In this document: positions 21,310 through 34,500 of the stretch, piece by piece
Numbering within the stretch: position 1 is the first letter of the stretch
How the letters are laid out: every line of letters begins with the position of its first letter
Source: Linanthus parryae
Taxonomy: Eukaryota > Streptophyta > Magnoliopsida > Ericales > Polemoniaceae
DNA: 64,000 bases
Assembly (NCBI GenBank): GCA_023055425.1
Contig: JALGPY010000007.1
Span: 14,518,001 to 14,582,000 of the forward strand
Reading direction: 5' to 3'
Notes under the pieces: generated by a model
Databases searched by the model: none
What the model was told of the DNA's origin: nothing
What the model saw: the letters and a program-made list of their open reading frames with translations, nothing else
Made by a program: the position numbers and the translations under genes

Positions 21310-22565
21310 CCCTACTCTGGTAATGAGCAAGTTACAGTTGGTAACGGATCTTCTCTCCCCATACAAAATTTTGGTACTGCTTTTCTTACTACATCTAACT
21401 GTTCGTTTCATCTATCTAATACATTACGCGTTCCACATTAGTCTGCCAATTTTCTGTTTGTAAATAAACTTTGCACAAAACATAATGCTAGGTTTTTTTT
21501 TGAAAAATCCTCGTTTTACATTAAGGACATTGCTACGGGAAACCCCTTTTTCAGGGTATCAATAAAAATGGTCTATACCCCATGTCCTCCATGTCTTTTC
21601 AGACTGGTCCTCTAGCCCAACTTGTTCAAAGAGTCAAATCTAGCTTATGGCACTCTCGTCTTGGGCATCGCTCTAACTCAATACTTTCTAAATGTGTATC
21701 TTGTACTAAATCTATCATTTCTGTTGGAACTTTGTGTGAATCCTGCCTAGCAGGAAAAATGACCAAGTTACCTTTTCCTATGTCAACTTATGTTTCACAT
21801 TCTCCTCTTGATTTAGTTCATAGTGATGTTTAGGGCCCTGCCTCTATCTTTTAATGGTTACAAATATTATGTTCTGTTCATAGATGACTATTCTAAATTT
21901 ACTTGGCTCTTTACTCTTAAATACAAGTCTGAAGTTCCTTCCAATTTTATGCATTATAAAGTTTTTGTTGAGAAATTGTGAAGACACTCTATTAAAAATC
22001 TGAGGTCAGATGGGGATGGTGAATATGTTGCACACACATTTCAGAAACTTACGCAAAGAAATGGTATTACTCATCAAAATTGTTTTCCTCACACACTCCA
22101 ACGAATGGGGTGGTAGAGCGCAAACATAGACATATAATTGACACTGCATTGACTCTTCTTAAGACTGCATCTCTCCCTAACTGTTTCTGGTTTCATGCCG
22201 TGGCCACTTCCACTTATATAATTAATCGAATGTCAAGTAAAAACACACATAACTTATCACCTTGTGAACTTTTATTTGGAACAAAACCTGACTATAATCT
22301 GCTTCGTGTATTTGGTTGTGCTTGTTTTCCATGTCTAAGACCTTACATGAAATCAAAAATTGATCCTAAAATTGTTAAGTGTGTGTTTCTGGGTTATGCG
22401 TCTGGCTTCAAATGCTATCTTTGTTATGATAAACTTGATCACAAATTCTATATCTCTCGTGATGTTATCTTTGATGAATTTCAATTTCCATATAAAAATG
22501 TTGAAATTTATGGCTCTACTTCATCTTCTGCTTACCCACATCCTACATCTTCTTTGAATACATGA
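21307..22565 (+). pseudogene. Copia protease end and integrase, broken
   Basis: Readable pieces: the protease C-terminal half; the integrase zinc-binding start (LWHSRLGHRS, CESCLAGKM, 21640-21770); the core with VHSDV, stop, then FIDDYSKFTW (21815-21910); the LRSDGDGEY aspartate (22003-22030); the NGVVERKHRHIIDTAL glutamate (22102-22150); and the integrase C-terminal part (SPCELLFGTKPDYNLLRVFG). Several frame changes and at least three stops. Confidence 0.85.
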
Positions 22566-22754
22566 TCTTGGCACCCCTCTGGCTATTCAGATACTACACC
22601 CATCCTTGTTGGTTCTTCAATAACAGATACTACACCCCCCCCCCCTATGAGGACTCTGGTTAGATGAAACCATCTGGGACCACCATTCCTTCTCCTCTGG
22701 CCTCATCACCCACTGGAGTAAGTGAGTCAAAACCCAGTTATGGCATGGCATTTG

Positions 22755-24185
22755 TGTTGGAATAGATGCCCTAGAGGCAATCTAGTTTAGTATGAATTTG
22801 TATATGGCTAGAAAATTCATTTATTATTTATTGGATATTTAATATAATGAAGTCCTTAGATTTACAATTGTGTTGTTTATCTTAAATATCCCTAGTCAAG
22901 TATAATGATTAATAGGACAATCATCTATAGACTAGTATGGGGTTGGATTGATATGGAGATATCACGATCCAACACATAGGTGTGCATTACGGAATGTTGC
23001 ACTGGATTGACCCATCTCCGAGAAGGCTACATACACGTTATGTTGAGTCACAAGTGCTTCTCGCGGTGCAATGGTATTGTCATCCTTAGACTTGAAGTCA
23101 CTAGATATTCTAGTTGTGGATCATTATGATCTTGGTAGCGTTAAACGCTACACCGTAACTGGGTAGTTATAAAGGTGTGTACTGGATACAATGAGAAGCA
23201 AGCTTAGAGATCGTAGTGGACGTAGAGAGGATTTGCCCCTCCCACATAACGGGAGCGAATATCCTAGGCCACTCGAGGGATAGTGCTTATAGAATGTCTG
23301 GCCAGACTCAAATAAATCAATATAGGATATTGATGTTATTTGCACGAATAAGGCTATTCCCATGGATCGAGAAACTATGGATTGGATATACGAGTGTGAA
23401 TTGTATGTCTCGTGTCCAATCCGGATATGGAGGCAAAGGGATGAGACAATTACTTGTACAAAGGTTGTCTAGATGACTATTCTATTAGTTGGCTAGAATG
23501 GATGTTTTGCTAGAAACCGCTTCATATTAGCAAATAGTTGCTACCAACTAGATAGAACCTATGGGGTCACACGCTATATAGAGTTGAACTAGATTTGGGA
23601 ATTAATTAATTGGATTAATTGATTAGAAGGATCACTTTGCAAACCCTTGCAAACTTAGTAGGAACTAATTTGCAAGGAAGGGACTAAATTGAATTCTAGT
23701 TGGACTAGAATAAGTCCTTTAGGTAGTTAACAAGGAGTTGTTGGACTATATAAAGGACCCTCCTTCCTTCCTTCCCAAAACTTATGCTCATTAGTGAACA
23801 TAACAAGAGTGGGAGAGAACAAAAGGAGAGAGAGCAAGCAACAAGGAGGCCGAACCCGACCCCCTTGCCGCCGCCCTCACCCCGTCGGCCAAAAGAGGGC
23901 CGAAGCCCCTATTTTGTCTCGTTTTGCGTGATTCCTTCATCCTCTTCCTAATCCAGGCTAGCACCAAGGAGTTTGGGAGATCTAGGATCAACTCTAGGCG
24001 TGGATCAACTATAGAGAACGTGACATTATTCGCGTTTGAAGTCATCAAGGAGAACCCAAAGGTGTGTTTATGATTTCTTACCTTCACTATCGTTATGCAT
24101 CTAGACTTGTGATCCTTGGAGGGTTTTGCATGGTTATTTGTTTGATTATGCTTCCGTTGCGCGATCCATGAATCAAAACCCTACA
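22755..24185 (+). mobile_element. Solo LTR of an Angela/BARE-type copia family
   Basis: A 1431-bp sequence starting TGTTGGAATAGATGCCCTAG and ending CCCTACA, with an exact 5-bp duplication atttg at 22750-22754 and 24186-24190. The opening words and the phrase accgtaactgggtagttataaaggtg recall the LTRs of the Angela/BARE/WIS group of copia elements (recognised from memory, not by search). A TATA-like word, actatataaagg, lies near 23743. There is no internal domain and no second copy, as expected after recombination between the two LTRs. It interrupts pol of the host copia element between integrase and reverse transcriptase. Confidence 0.9.
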
Positions 24186-24242
24186 ATTTGAGCCTAGTCC
24201 AGTGATGAAACCCCCGCCCCCCGAACTCCCCCTGGTCATCGT

Positions 24243-25896
24243 ATGCAAACCACAAGTAAATTTGGTATCAGTAAAAAGAAGTTACTCTTTCACTCTACTA
24301 TTCATGATGCTTCACCTCTACATTATGGTTTTACTTCTATTGCTTCTTCTTCTACTATTGAACATACTTGCTACAATGAAGCTGCTAAACAAGTCATTTG
24401 GCGCACTACCATGGTAGATGTTTTTAACAGTCTCACTCAACAACACACTTGGAGTCTTGTGCCTCCTCCACCCAATTCCAATATCATTGGCAATTAATAA
24501 ATGGGTTTTCAAAACTAAATTTAACCCAAATGGGTCTGTTTCTCGTTACAAGGCTCGTCTAGTAGTCAAAGGGTTTCACCAAACCTCAGGTCTTTACTAT
24601 GACGATACCTATAGTCCGCTTGTCAAACACAACACTGTTAGATGTATTTTGTCTCTTGCTTCTAGCTTTAACTGGCCATTGCAACAATTAGACGTTAAAA
24701 ATGCATTTTTACATGGTTTTCTTCGTGAAACAGTGTACATGAAGCAACATTATGGTTTTGTGGATACACAGTTTCCTAATCACGTTTGTCTTCTTCACAA
24801 GTCCATTTACGGCCTAAAACAAGAACCACGTTCTTGGTTTGATCGTTGTACTTCATATTTATCATCCACAGTCTTTGTTGCCTCTTATGCAGATTCTTCT
24901 CTATTTATATGCCATCTTAACAGTAAATCACAATCTTACTGTTATATGTAGATGATATAATATTAACGGGAAATGGTATTCCCTACATTTCATCTTTGGT
25001 TTCGACCATCGGTAAAGAATTTCAAATGATAAATTTAGAACCTCTAACTTATTTTCTGGGTTTACAATTTTTTCGTTCTTCAAAAGGAATTTTAATTCAT
25101 CAAGAAAAGTACATTGTCGATCTTTTAGCTCGTTTTAACATTTCTACTTGCAAACCATGTCCCACTCCTCTAGCAGGTGGGATTAAATACCACATTACTC
25201 AAGGCAATTAACTTCCGGATCCTACTATCTATCGCCAACTTCTTGGTGCTTTACAATATTTTACAATTAGTCGCCCAGATTTGGCTTTCGTTGTTAGTCA
25301 CTTATGTCAGTTTATGCATTCTCCAACTACGATTCATCTAATTGGAGCTAAGCGTACTCTTTGTTACTTATAAGGAACCAAAACACATGGTTTATTTGAT
25401 CAATCAGGCAATTTACAAATCCAAGCCTTTACCGATGCGGACTGGGCAGGTGACCCATCCGATCTGCGAAGTACTACTGGGCTCGTTGTGTTTCTGGGCC
25501 CAAACCCAATTTATTGGGCCGCCAAGAAACAACCAATTGTGGCCCCGGTCCTCCACTAAAGCAGATTACAGGGCCCTTGCTACTTGTGTTGTGGATCTTT
25601 CGTGGTTTCGCTATTTATTTCATGATCTTGGGTTTCGGATACCAACTCCACCTTGTATATGGACCGACAATTACTCTTCTCTATCTCTTACTGCTAATCC
25701 TTTATTTCATACCCGAACAAAACATATCGAACTTGATTACCATTACGTTAGTGAAAAAGTGTTACGCAAAGAACTTACTGTTGCCTTTGTTTCAGATAAA
25801 GAAAAAGTCACTGATAATCTTACAAAGTCCTTGCCCACTACTACATTCGAGCATTTCAAGAATAAACTGATGGTTTGCTCAGCACCATCAGCTTAA
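24243..25896 (+). pseudogene. Copia reverse transcriptase and RNase H, broken
   Basis: Reverse transcriptase pieces: NKWVFKTKFNPNGSVSRYKARLV (24490-24560 region), LQQLDVKNAFLHGFLRETVYMKQ, and HKSIYGLKQEPRSWF. The YVDD region is disturbed by a frame change near 24945 (YVDDIILTGN in another frame). RNase H pieces: TRTKHIELDYHYVSEKVL and VTDNLTKSLPT near the end. Multiple stops and shifts. The frame ends at 25896, just before the polypurine tract. Confidence 0.87.
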
Positions 25897-25907
25897 TTAA
25901 GGGAGGA

Positions 25908-26206
25908 TATTAGCCCATACATTACTTTGGTCCAGTGGGCCTCGTTCAGTTCATCGAAGCCCAATTATTGTCCAAGCCTTACTATAAAAGCATATAGTCT
26001 CCAGGGTTTCTTTGTACCGTTTTATTTTGACCGTTGGATCACTACGGTACGATCCAACGGTGTCTTTGTTCGGTGTATTTAGTCTCAACCTCTTTAGCTG
26101 ATTAGGGTCAATGTATCAATTGCTTATCTTCCTTAATACAATTCATCTTCTCCATTATCGTCTCTTTGCCTTTGCAAAACTATGTTGATTTCTTTGTAAT
26201 CTTTCA
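25908..26206 (+). repeat. 3' LTR of the 20203-26206 copia element
   Basis: Starts TATTAGCCC right after aagggagga and ends TTTCA. It is the more complete LTR, retaining the TATA-like segment ctataaaag near 25982. Confidence 0.92.
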
Positions 26207-26211
26207 AGTAC

Positions 26212-27881
26212 AACGCACATGTATCATATATGCTCGTACTTGTACACTCAATGTTTGACGTAACAAAATTCAGAATTTAGAGATTAAATTTTGTAGTATA
26301 TCCGGAGCAGGGTTCACCCTCTGGATCTGGTGCTTGGAGCTCACAAATCTCTAAGTTTAGTGGGCCACAAATTTCTTATTTCGAGAAAAGGAAAAAGTCT
26401 CTATTCATCACTTCTAGTTACTTCTGGTGCTATCGTAGCATGGTTCTCCACTAAAGCCGACTCAATGTTGGGTTAATTATTGTCAGGAGGAGACGGCTTG
26501 TTCCAAAACCTTTGGCAGATCAAATTTCCCAAGAAAATTACTCACACAGTTAGATAGTGTCTCCACAACTCTCTCCATCAACAGTTAATTTAGACAGAAG
26601 GGGCTCCAACTAAAATATAATGGTGCATCATGTGGGAGTAAAGGGTAATCTCAATACTGTGAAAACTCTTTCAGTGTCAACTTTGACCAAGTGTTTTTCC
26701 TTATATATCTTGAATCCTGAAGAGATAAATGTCCTGGAAACCTCGAACATCAATCTACAAAACTTTCTTTTCATTTTCTCAAATCTTTTTCTCAGTTGAC
26801 CCGAAACTGACTGTGAAGTTGACCAGTTGAGAAGACATATTCTCAACTTTAACTCTCTGATTTGACTCATCAGATGTCCTAATTGACAGAGACGTCCTTC
26901 TAGAAAGTTGTTCAGAATAACCTTGGAAGTCCAAGAGTCAAATTTGACCAAGTTTGACTTTCTAAAAACTCTAGTTTTACTTAGATGGACATCAGAGGTA
27001 AACTAATAATTTCACAATTTCTTCTATGAAACACTCAAATCATGATTCAAGACATGACCTCATGTATATGTGTTAGTTTCATATATAACATGTGGAGTTG
27101 AGAGGAATTAATCAGCCTAATCGGATTAAAATAGGGATTAAAATGTAATTTCATCAAACTTTAGGGATTTGAGTGAAATTAAAAAGAAATTGAGATATAC
27201 TCTGACTTAGGTAACTCTGTGACCTAGAATTATTGAGACTTGTCAGGTATACATAACTGAGGGAGGTCCGAGAACAGTTATGGACTGTACTGATGAGACT
27301 AACATATCAATGGTAAAAAAGGTAATTTTGGGCTAGTCAGACAGCATGACATATGCATATGCATTATACCTCACTATTAAGGATATAGTACGTATATATT
27401 TGAATGTGTAGAGGCTGTGACGATAGAGAATCAGCTTCGCTAATCAGGAAACTAGGCAGGATATCAGGTAAGCATATGTATGCTTCATTTCTTTTAAAGA
27501 ATGATGGATATGTGTGCGTGTGTGTGTGTGTTTATGTGTGGAATACATGTTAATGGAATGGTTCATGTATGTCTTGGAAAATTTAGTTGGTTATTATTGT
27601 GTTCGGACGTCTTCGAACAAAGTCCACGAACTTTTGTTAATTCGGGACTTGAGCTAGCTAGCACCCGGTTGCAGGCAGCTGGTACTACTCTATAAACTTA
27701 TGATCCATTAGGGACTGTGCTTACTTAAGGTATAGTTTCTCTTGGTGGATTATTTGGTATTTGTCTAGGGAGTTGGATTTGGTTTTGCATTCCTTGTCAA
27801 AAGTGAATCTGGTCTTAACAACACTCTGAGTAGTGGGACTTGGAATCCTCTGTATAAGGATGGATTGATAGTAGTTGTATG
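26212..27881. other. Gene-free stretch, probably old repeat sequence
   Basis: No protein similarity that I recognise. It contains TTGACC/GGTCAA-rich words (26670-26960) and a short TG-rich run (27511-27535). Its right part (from about 27400) continues across the SIRE-like insertion into 37791-38145, which ends ggggtgctacaaca, the kind of terminus seen in some plant gypsy LTRs. An old, interrupted LTR is therefore possible but unproven. Confidence 0.4.
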
Positions 27882-27886
27882 TTAAC

Positions 27887-29126
27887 TGAAAGACAGTAAT
27901 GTAGGAAGTAATACAAGATCAATACTCTAGAAGAAGGGGAGGGTTGAATAGAGTATGGAAACTTTTGCCAAAAGAGTGGTTTCAAAGAAGTTTGTGGCAA
28001 GCAGTGAGTATTTCAAGGCCTTGAAATGATTTTCATGTCCTTGGAATAAAAATAGACAGCTAAAAGGTTTCTTATAGTTTTCAAGGCCTTGAAATAACTT
28101 TCAAGTCCTTGAATTGAAAATCTGTATTGTGCAGTAAAAAATATAATTACAGAACAATAAGTAGAATGCAAAGACACAAGGATTTATAGAGTTCAGTCAA
28201 ATTGGACCTACGTCTCTACCTCATAGACTTGATCCCTGCAATATTTTCAACTCAATTCTTATTAATCAAAACCTAAGCCCTAGATCTCAAGCACAGAGAG
28301 TTCTCTTACTCTGTTACAGCGTGTGATTCTCACTAACCTATCTAGTACATGCTCTAGCTAACTGATTTAACAAGAATTTTTTGTTGTTCAATTTAACAAA
28401 TCACAAGAATAAGATATGAGAAGTATTATCAAAATGATATACAAATAGAGTACAAGAAGAAGAGCACTGAGAACTATTGTAGCAGTTGACTGTGCAGTGA
28501 TCTTTTGATGAGTGGATTGAGTGAAATGAATCTCCTTCTATGTTGCTTTTCAATCCATGAGAATGTCTGAGAGTTTTTGTGTGTGTTCTCCCCGAATTTC
28601 TTTAGCCATTCCCTCTCTTATGCAGCTGGTTTGAATTGTAGATCTTCAAGAACTTTTGAAAACAAACTTTCTTAAAATCCAGCTGCATATCTTGACTTCT
28701 TAACAGCTCTTCCCAACGGCTAGTTGCTCAGTATCTTCAAGAATACTGACTTGATCTTGTATCTGAGTATGTTAGGAAGCTTCAGTCAAGACTGCATAAA
28801 AATCATAATCAATTTGACAATCCAATTTCCTTTCCTGCAAAAACACAGTTTAGGAAATATCTCATGCAAAATAAGTAACTAGTTAACCCTGCAAAAACTT
28901 AGTCAAACATAGAGATTAGCCACAAGTTAGTTTAACAAAATGGTTTGTCTTTCATCATCAAATAAGATATAATCAAGCATAGGAGATCAGGAATTTGATA
29001 TCGAATGAAAATCTCCCCCTAAGTTCATGTTATATTATGCACTGTATATTTCAAACTTTTGAAAGATGTTTCAAGGCCTTGAAACAGTGCTGTTGTTTCA
29101 AGCCTTTGAAACAAACTGAACTTACA
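27887..29126 (-). repeat. 3' LTR of the SIRE-like element
   Basis: On the minus strand it begins TGTAAGTTCAG at 29126, after the purine tract aaggggagat, and ends at 27887 with TTTCA. It contains at least three copies of the TTTCAAGGCCTTGAAA-type palindrome (near 28010, 28080, 29070). Confidence 0.85.
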
Positions 29127-29299
29127 ATCTCCCCTTGATGAAAGAACAAACCAAAATTCTTTTAAGAATTGTATCTCTGCAAAACTTAGACATTAGAGCA
29201 TAGCAGAATAATCATGATAATTTCAGATATAAACTGAAGCAAAAAATTAAACTTCGACATAAGAGCGTAGCAGAATAATAATGATAATTTCTGCATACT

Positions 29300-31072
29300 C
29301 AAGAATCAGGGGGTTGGTTATCCATCTCCCTGTGGCTCAGCATCCTCTTCTCCACTGTCTTCTTCATCATCCTCATCTTCTTGTTGTTCTTCTTCTTGAG
29401 AAGCTTCTTCACCAGCAACCACTTCTTCCTCAAAAAGCTCTACCTCAGTCACTATCTTTGGAATGTTTGCTTTCTTTTTCTGATTCTTATTAGGATCCTT
29501 GATCAACATCCCTGAGTATGGACTATCTTCCTCTTGTTTCTGTTCATCACCACCCTGTTCTTGAGCAACTTGATTCCCAGTTTCCTTTACCCCCGCAGCC
29601 TATCTTGAGTAGTATGCTCACTGAACAAGTCTTTCGTTGATTCAGCCTTCTTTGATCCTTCTGCAGCTTGTGAAACTTCTTCTTCCACATGGATCACATT
29701 TATGCTTTTAAAGATGCTTTCAACCATATACCTCACTTGTTTGAATTCAATGCCAAACTCATGCTTATTTTCCTTCAACTCATCCATATATTTCTCCAGG
29801 ACATCAAGCCTTTAAAGTACCATGGAAAGATCTTGAGATTGAGAGGGTAGGTTTGAAAGGAGATGTAAAGGCTTTGGGTTCTGGAAACTTCTTAGATTGC
29901 AACTCTTCTTCATACAAATCAAAATATAAGTTCCAGGTTCTCCCACTGGTTTTCATGATTCCAATCCTTTCAATCATCAAGCATACCAAAGCTAGTGGTA
30001 ATAGTTTCTTCTCTTTCATTTGGAATCTCAAGGTGTTGGAAGAAAAGAGACAACAGGTTGGCATAAGGCAAAGGGTGATTTATTTCCTTAGTCTAGGAAT
30101 AAAGCATGTGTTCCATTACAATTGTACGAAGATCAATCTCATACCCATGCATAATCAAGTACATCAAGTATAACACCTTGTCAGACAACATCTCTTTTGA
30201 ATTCTCCTTAGGCACTACACACCTCATTAAGATGGCAAATAAGAATTTGACTTCAACAGTTAGCACAGGGTTTGTTAACTGCTTAGATGAGGTAGGAGCA
30301 TTTGGTAAAAAGAACTCTTCTCTATCCAGCTTCAAGGCTTCACTCTTTTTGGGAAATTTGTTAGTGTTATACCTCTTGGGACACCCTAAAACATTGGCAA
30401 ATTCTGAGTGATCTAAATTCATGTTTATACCAACCACTTTAGATGTAATCACAAAGTTTAGAGTTTTTATTTGCTTCATGTTCAGGTAGAAGAATCTAGT
30501 GAGCCTAGGGTAGGGAACTTCTGGAGGGTTTAGAATTTTCCAAATAGAACATTTATTCAACCTCTTAATGCACTCCACATTCATGCTTTTCAACATGTTA
30601 ACACTAACCATGCTACAATAGGCTATTGGTCTAGAAGAAAAACCATCTAACCACTTTACTGACAAACCACTTGTTATTAATGCCAGATTTTTTACCAGGG
30701 GACGGTTGCTACTATGAATAGATCTGCAGTTCTTTTCCATTGTTCTTCTCTGGTTCTTCCTCTGTAACCTTCTCTTTTCCTTTGTCAGCTTTTGTAGGCT
30801 TCTTCACCTTCTTAGGACTAGAAATCAGTTCCTCAGGCTATTTCTCGGGAGCAGATGGATTTGTCTTCTTCTTCTTGCTCTTGATCCTCTTCTTTGGAGG
30901 AGGAGGAGCCTTTTCTGCACTTGGGGTTCTGGAACAGAAATCATCACTTAGAGTTTGAACATCTTCCTCAGCAGTCTCTCTCTTTTTTTTAGAACCTTTC
31001 TAAGAACCTTCAGCCATCTTGATTCTTTCAGAAGTTCTTCTTGAGCTCATTAGGGTTTGACGGTATAGAAGA
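29300..31072 (-). pseudogene. Extra ORF region between pol and the 3' LTR of the SIRE-like element
   Basis: On the minus strand a coding-like region starts near 31072 (MSSRRTSERIKMAEGS), has a low-complexity Lys/Arg/Pro-rich part, an open stretch of 215 codons at 30740-30093, and an acidic Glu/Asp-rich tail near 29509-29318. It is interrupted by stops. I do not recognise a catalytic domain. Its position is that of the env-like third ORF of SIRE-type elements, but I see no convincing signal peptide or membrane segment, so calling it envelope would be unsupported. Confidence 0.5.
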
Positions 31073-31087
31073 GAGAGGCAATAGTGA

Positions 31088-31090
<3 letters not shown>

Positions 31091-31130
<40 letters not shown>
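31091..31130. repeat. (GA)n microsatellite, 20 units
   Basis: A perfect GA run just upstream (minus strand sense) of the start of the extra ORF, inside the SIRE-like element. Confidence 0.95.
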
Positions 31131-31133
<3 letters not shown>

Positions 31134-31513
31134 ATGAGAAGATGAATACTGAAGAGTTTGACTTTGACAAGAAAACAAAATATTTCAAATCTTTTAAGAT
31201 GTGCAGAATCAGATAAAATTCAAAATTGTGTGTGACGTGTGAAAGGAAATAGTATAATACTAATTTGAAAGGAAAATAATTTAAAAATACAAAAGCAATA
31301 TTGAGCAATTATCTACAAAGATAACACCCAACATTGAAGACCCAAAATTGACTATGTAGCATACAGACTTATTTTCAAGGCTTTTGAAAGCATTTTGAGG
31401 CCTTGAAAAGCTATACTGCTGAAGCAAATAAAATTAAGGCTTTGAAAAGATTTTCAAGGCTTTGAAAAACCATTCAAAACTTTAAAGCATATAATACTTA
31501 CCTGATACTCCCC

Positions 31514-34500
31514 CTAAACCAAAGCTTCCTTATCTAGCATGCCCAATTCTAATCTCAGGGCTGAGAATCTTTTCTCTGGCAGTGGCTTAGTGAAGATATC
31601 TGCCAATTTCATGTTAGTAGACACAAATTCGAGAGTAACATCACCTTTCTCATCATGAACTCTGATGAAATGATGTCTAACATATATGTATTTGGTTCTT
31701 GAGTGTTGAATTGGATTCTTTGTAATTGATATTGCACTGGTGTTGTCACATTTGATAGGTATATCTCTGAAAGAAAATCCAATGTCTCTCATTTGCTGAG
31801 CTATCCATAGAACTTGTTAGAAGCAAACTCCAGCTGCTATATATTCAGCTTCTGTTGTTGACAAGCCTACTGAGTTTTGCTTCATTGAATGCCATCTGAT
31901 CAGGGATGATCCAAGAAATTGGCAACACACAGAAGTGATTTTTCTATCACCTTTGTAACCTACAAAGTCATCATCTGAATAGCCACACAAAGAGAAATTA
32001 GATTGTTTGGGATACCAAAGACCTAAGTCTTTGGTACCATTGAGATATTTAAAAATTCTTTTAACAGCAACCAAGTGTGATTCTATAGGATCAGCTTGAA
32101 ATTTAGCACACATACAAGCGTACTAAACATGATATCTGGTCTACTTGCAGTGAGATATAGCAATGATCCAATCATACCTCTATACTCTTTCAAATTTACA
32201 CTCTTACCAAATTGATCCTTATCTAAGCACAGTGTAGAGCTCATAGGGGTTTTTGTTACCTTGGACTGAGACATATTGTACTTTTTTATCAAGTCCTAGG
32301 TATACTTGTTTTGATGAAGAAATATTCTTTTCATTATCTGATGTACATGAAATCCAAGAAAGAATTTTAACAAAGCTCATCTCAAATTCCTTTCTCATAA
32401 GACTTGAAAAATCCTTGCAAACTGAATCATTAGTAGCTCCAAACATAATATCATCAACATATACTTGAACTACTAGAATATATTTATCATGAGTCTTTAT
32501 GAAAATAGTTTTATCTACTAATCCTCTATTGAAAGCATCTTCAAGTACAAATTCTGACAGTCTTTCATACCAAGCCCTTGGAGCTTGTTTCAAACCATAA
32601 AGAGCTTTGTCAAGTTTAAAAAAATGATCTGGAAACTTATCATTTTCAAAACCAGGAGGTTGAGCAACATAAACTTCTTCTTGAAAATATCCATTTAGAA
32701 AGGGACATTTAACATCCATTTGAAAAATTTTCATATTCTTGTGAGATGCAAATGCAAGTAACATTCTAATTGCTTCTACTATTGTAACGGGAGCAAAATT
32801 CTCCTCATAATCAATACCTTCTTCCAGGTTGTAGCCTTGAGCTACCAGTCTTCCTTTGTTTCTGATTACCTTACCATTCACATCTAATTTATTTTTGAAT
32901 ACCCATCTAGTGAAAATGACAGATTGATCTTTAGGAGGAGGAACCAGATTCCAAACCTTGTTTCTCTTAAATTTATTGAGTTCACTTTGCATTGCAATGA
33001 TCCAGTCTGTTTTTGTGATGCTTCTATTACATTCATAGGATCCATAAGAGAAACAAAAACATAAAAAGCGCATAGGTTCTTAAATTGTGATCTTGTCTGT
33101 GTACCAGTGTATCGATAAGATATAATGTTTTCAACTGGATGAGATTAAAGATATTTGAATCTCTTCCTTGGTTTCCATGGTTCAGGTTCTACAGGAGGCT
33201 TCTCTGGTCTTTGAGAACTTGAGGAAGTGGCTTGTCCACTTTGATTTTCTTGATGTTCTTTTTCAAGGCTTTGAGACTCATTTTCAAGGCCTTGAAAATA
33301 CTTTCTGTTTTCCTGCAAACTTTCCTTGAAATCATTTGAAGGCTCTGATTCATCCTCTAACTCATGCTTGTTCAAGTCAGCAAAAATTTCACTTACGGAA
33401 CCATCATGCCGTTCGTCTAAAATGACATGTATATTTTCTTCAAGAAGCTTGGTTCTCTTATTATAAACTCTATAAGCTTTGTTAGTCAGTGAATAACCAA
33501 AAAAGATACCTTCATCACTTCCGGCATAAAACTTACCAAGATTTTCCTTACCATTGTTATGAACAAAACAAGTGCAACCAAAAGATTTAAAGTAAGATAT
33601 GTTTGGATTTATTGCTTTGAAAATCTCATAAGGAGTCTTCTTCAAGATAGGCCTAATCAGACACCTTTTAAGTATATAGTTGGCAGTGTTTACAGCTTTT
33701 GTCCAAAATGATTTTGGCAACTTGTTCTCCAGGAGCATTGTCCTTGACATGTCTTCAAGAATTCTGTTCTTTCTTTCACAACACCATTCTGTTGAGGAGT
33801 TCTTGGAGCAGAAAAGTTGTGATAGATGCCATGACTAGAACAATATAAATCAAAATCAAGTTGATCAAATTCTATACCATGATCACTTCTAATTGAAGCA
33901 ATAGGCATGTTTTTCAAGGTTTGAAGCTCTTTACAAAGTTTTGAAAATTCAATTAGAGCTTCAGATTTTTCTCTAAGAAACATTATCCAAGTAAATATAG
34001 AGAAATCATCTATAATAACTAACATGTAATTCTTACCCTTTGGAATTGGAGTTCTCAGAATTCAACGGATCTAGTAGTACTTACAAAGTTATTTGGCTTG
34101 AATGAACTTTCTGTCAGTTTATCTTGAGGACAGGCTTTGCATACCTCTTCATCCTTGAACTTGATAGAGGGTAGACCTCTTACTAGGTCTTTAAAAACTA
34201 TCTTGTTCAAAGTGTGCAAGATAATGTGTCCAAGCTTTCTGTGTCAAAGCTTTGAATCCTCTTTCAAGGCCTTGAGGCACTTCAGACTTTCTCCTGCAAC
34301 TTTGTTAGTGTGCAAAGTATAAACATTGTTTGACCTTGAGACAGTGAGGATGCAAATTCCAGATTTCTCACTTTGCACCACAAATTTTTCTTTGTCAAAA
34401 ATTACCTTATTGTCATTCTCACATAACTGTGATACACTAAGCAAATTAAATTTCAAACCATCAACTAAATAAGCATCAGAAATAGAGTTTTCAGAATCTG

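Larger units (their letters stand above)
20203..26206 (+). mobile_element. Ty1/copia retrotransposon carrying a nested solo LTR
   Basis: The 5' LTR is 20203-20468 and the 3' LTR 25908-26206, with an exact target duplication agtac (20198-20202, 26207-26211). The primer-binding site, tggaatcagagc, at 20469-20480 has one base different from the usual Met-tRNA complement, and the gag ATG follows immediately at 20481. The polypurine tract aagggagga precedes the 3' LTR. Both LTRs start TATTAG and end CA. Coding is broken by stops, by a CT microsatellite in the protease region and by a 1.4-kb solo LTR (22755-24185). It sits in the 3' flank of the MMP gene at 19124. Confidence 0.93.

Noticed and set aside
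23216..24087. Open frames inside the solo LTR
   Set aside because: Chance frames in a non-coding LTR whose borders are fixed by a target duplication.
26628..26951. 107-codon minus-strand open frame
   Set aside because: Low-complexity composition with TTGACC-rich DNA, no recognised domain, and located in a likely old repeat.
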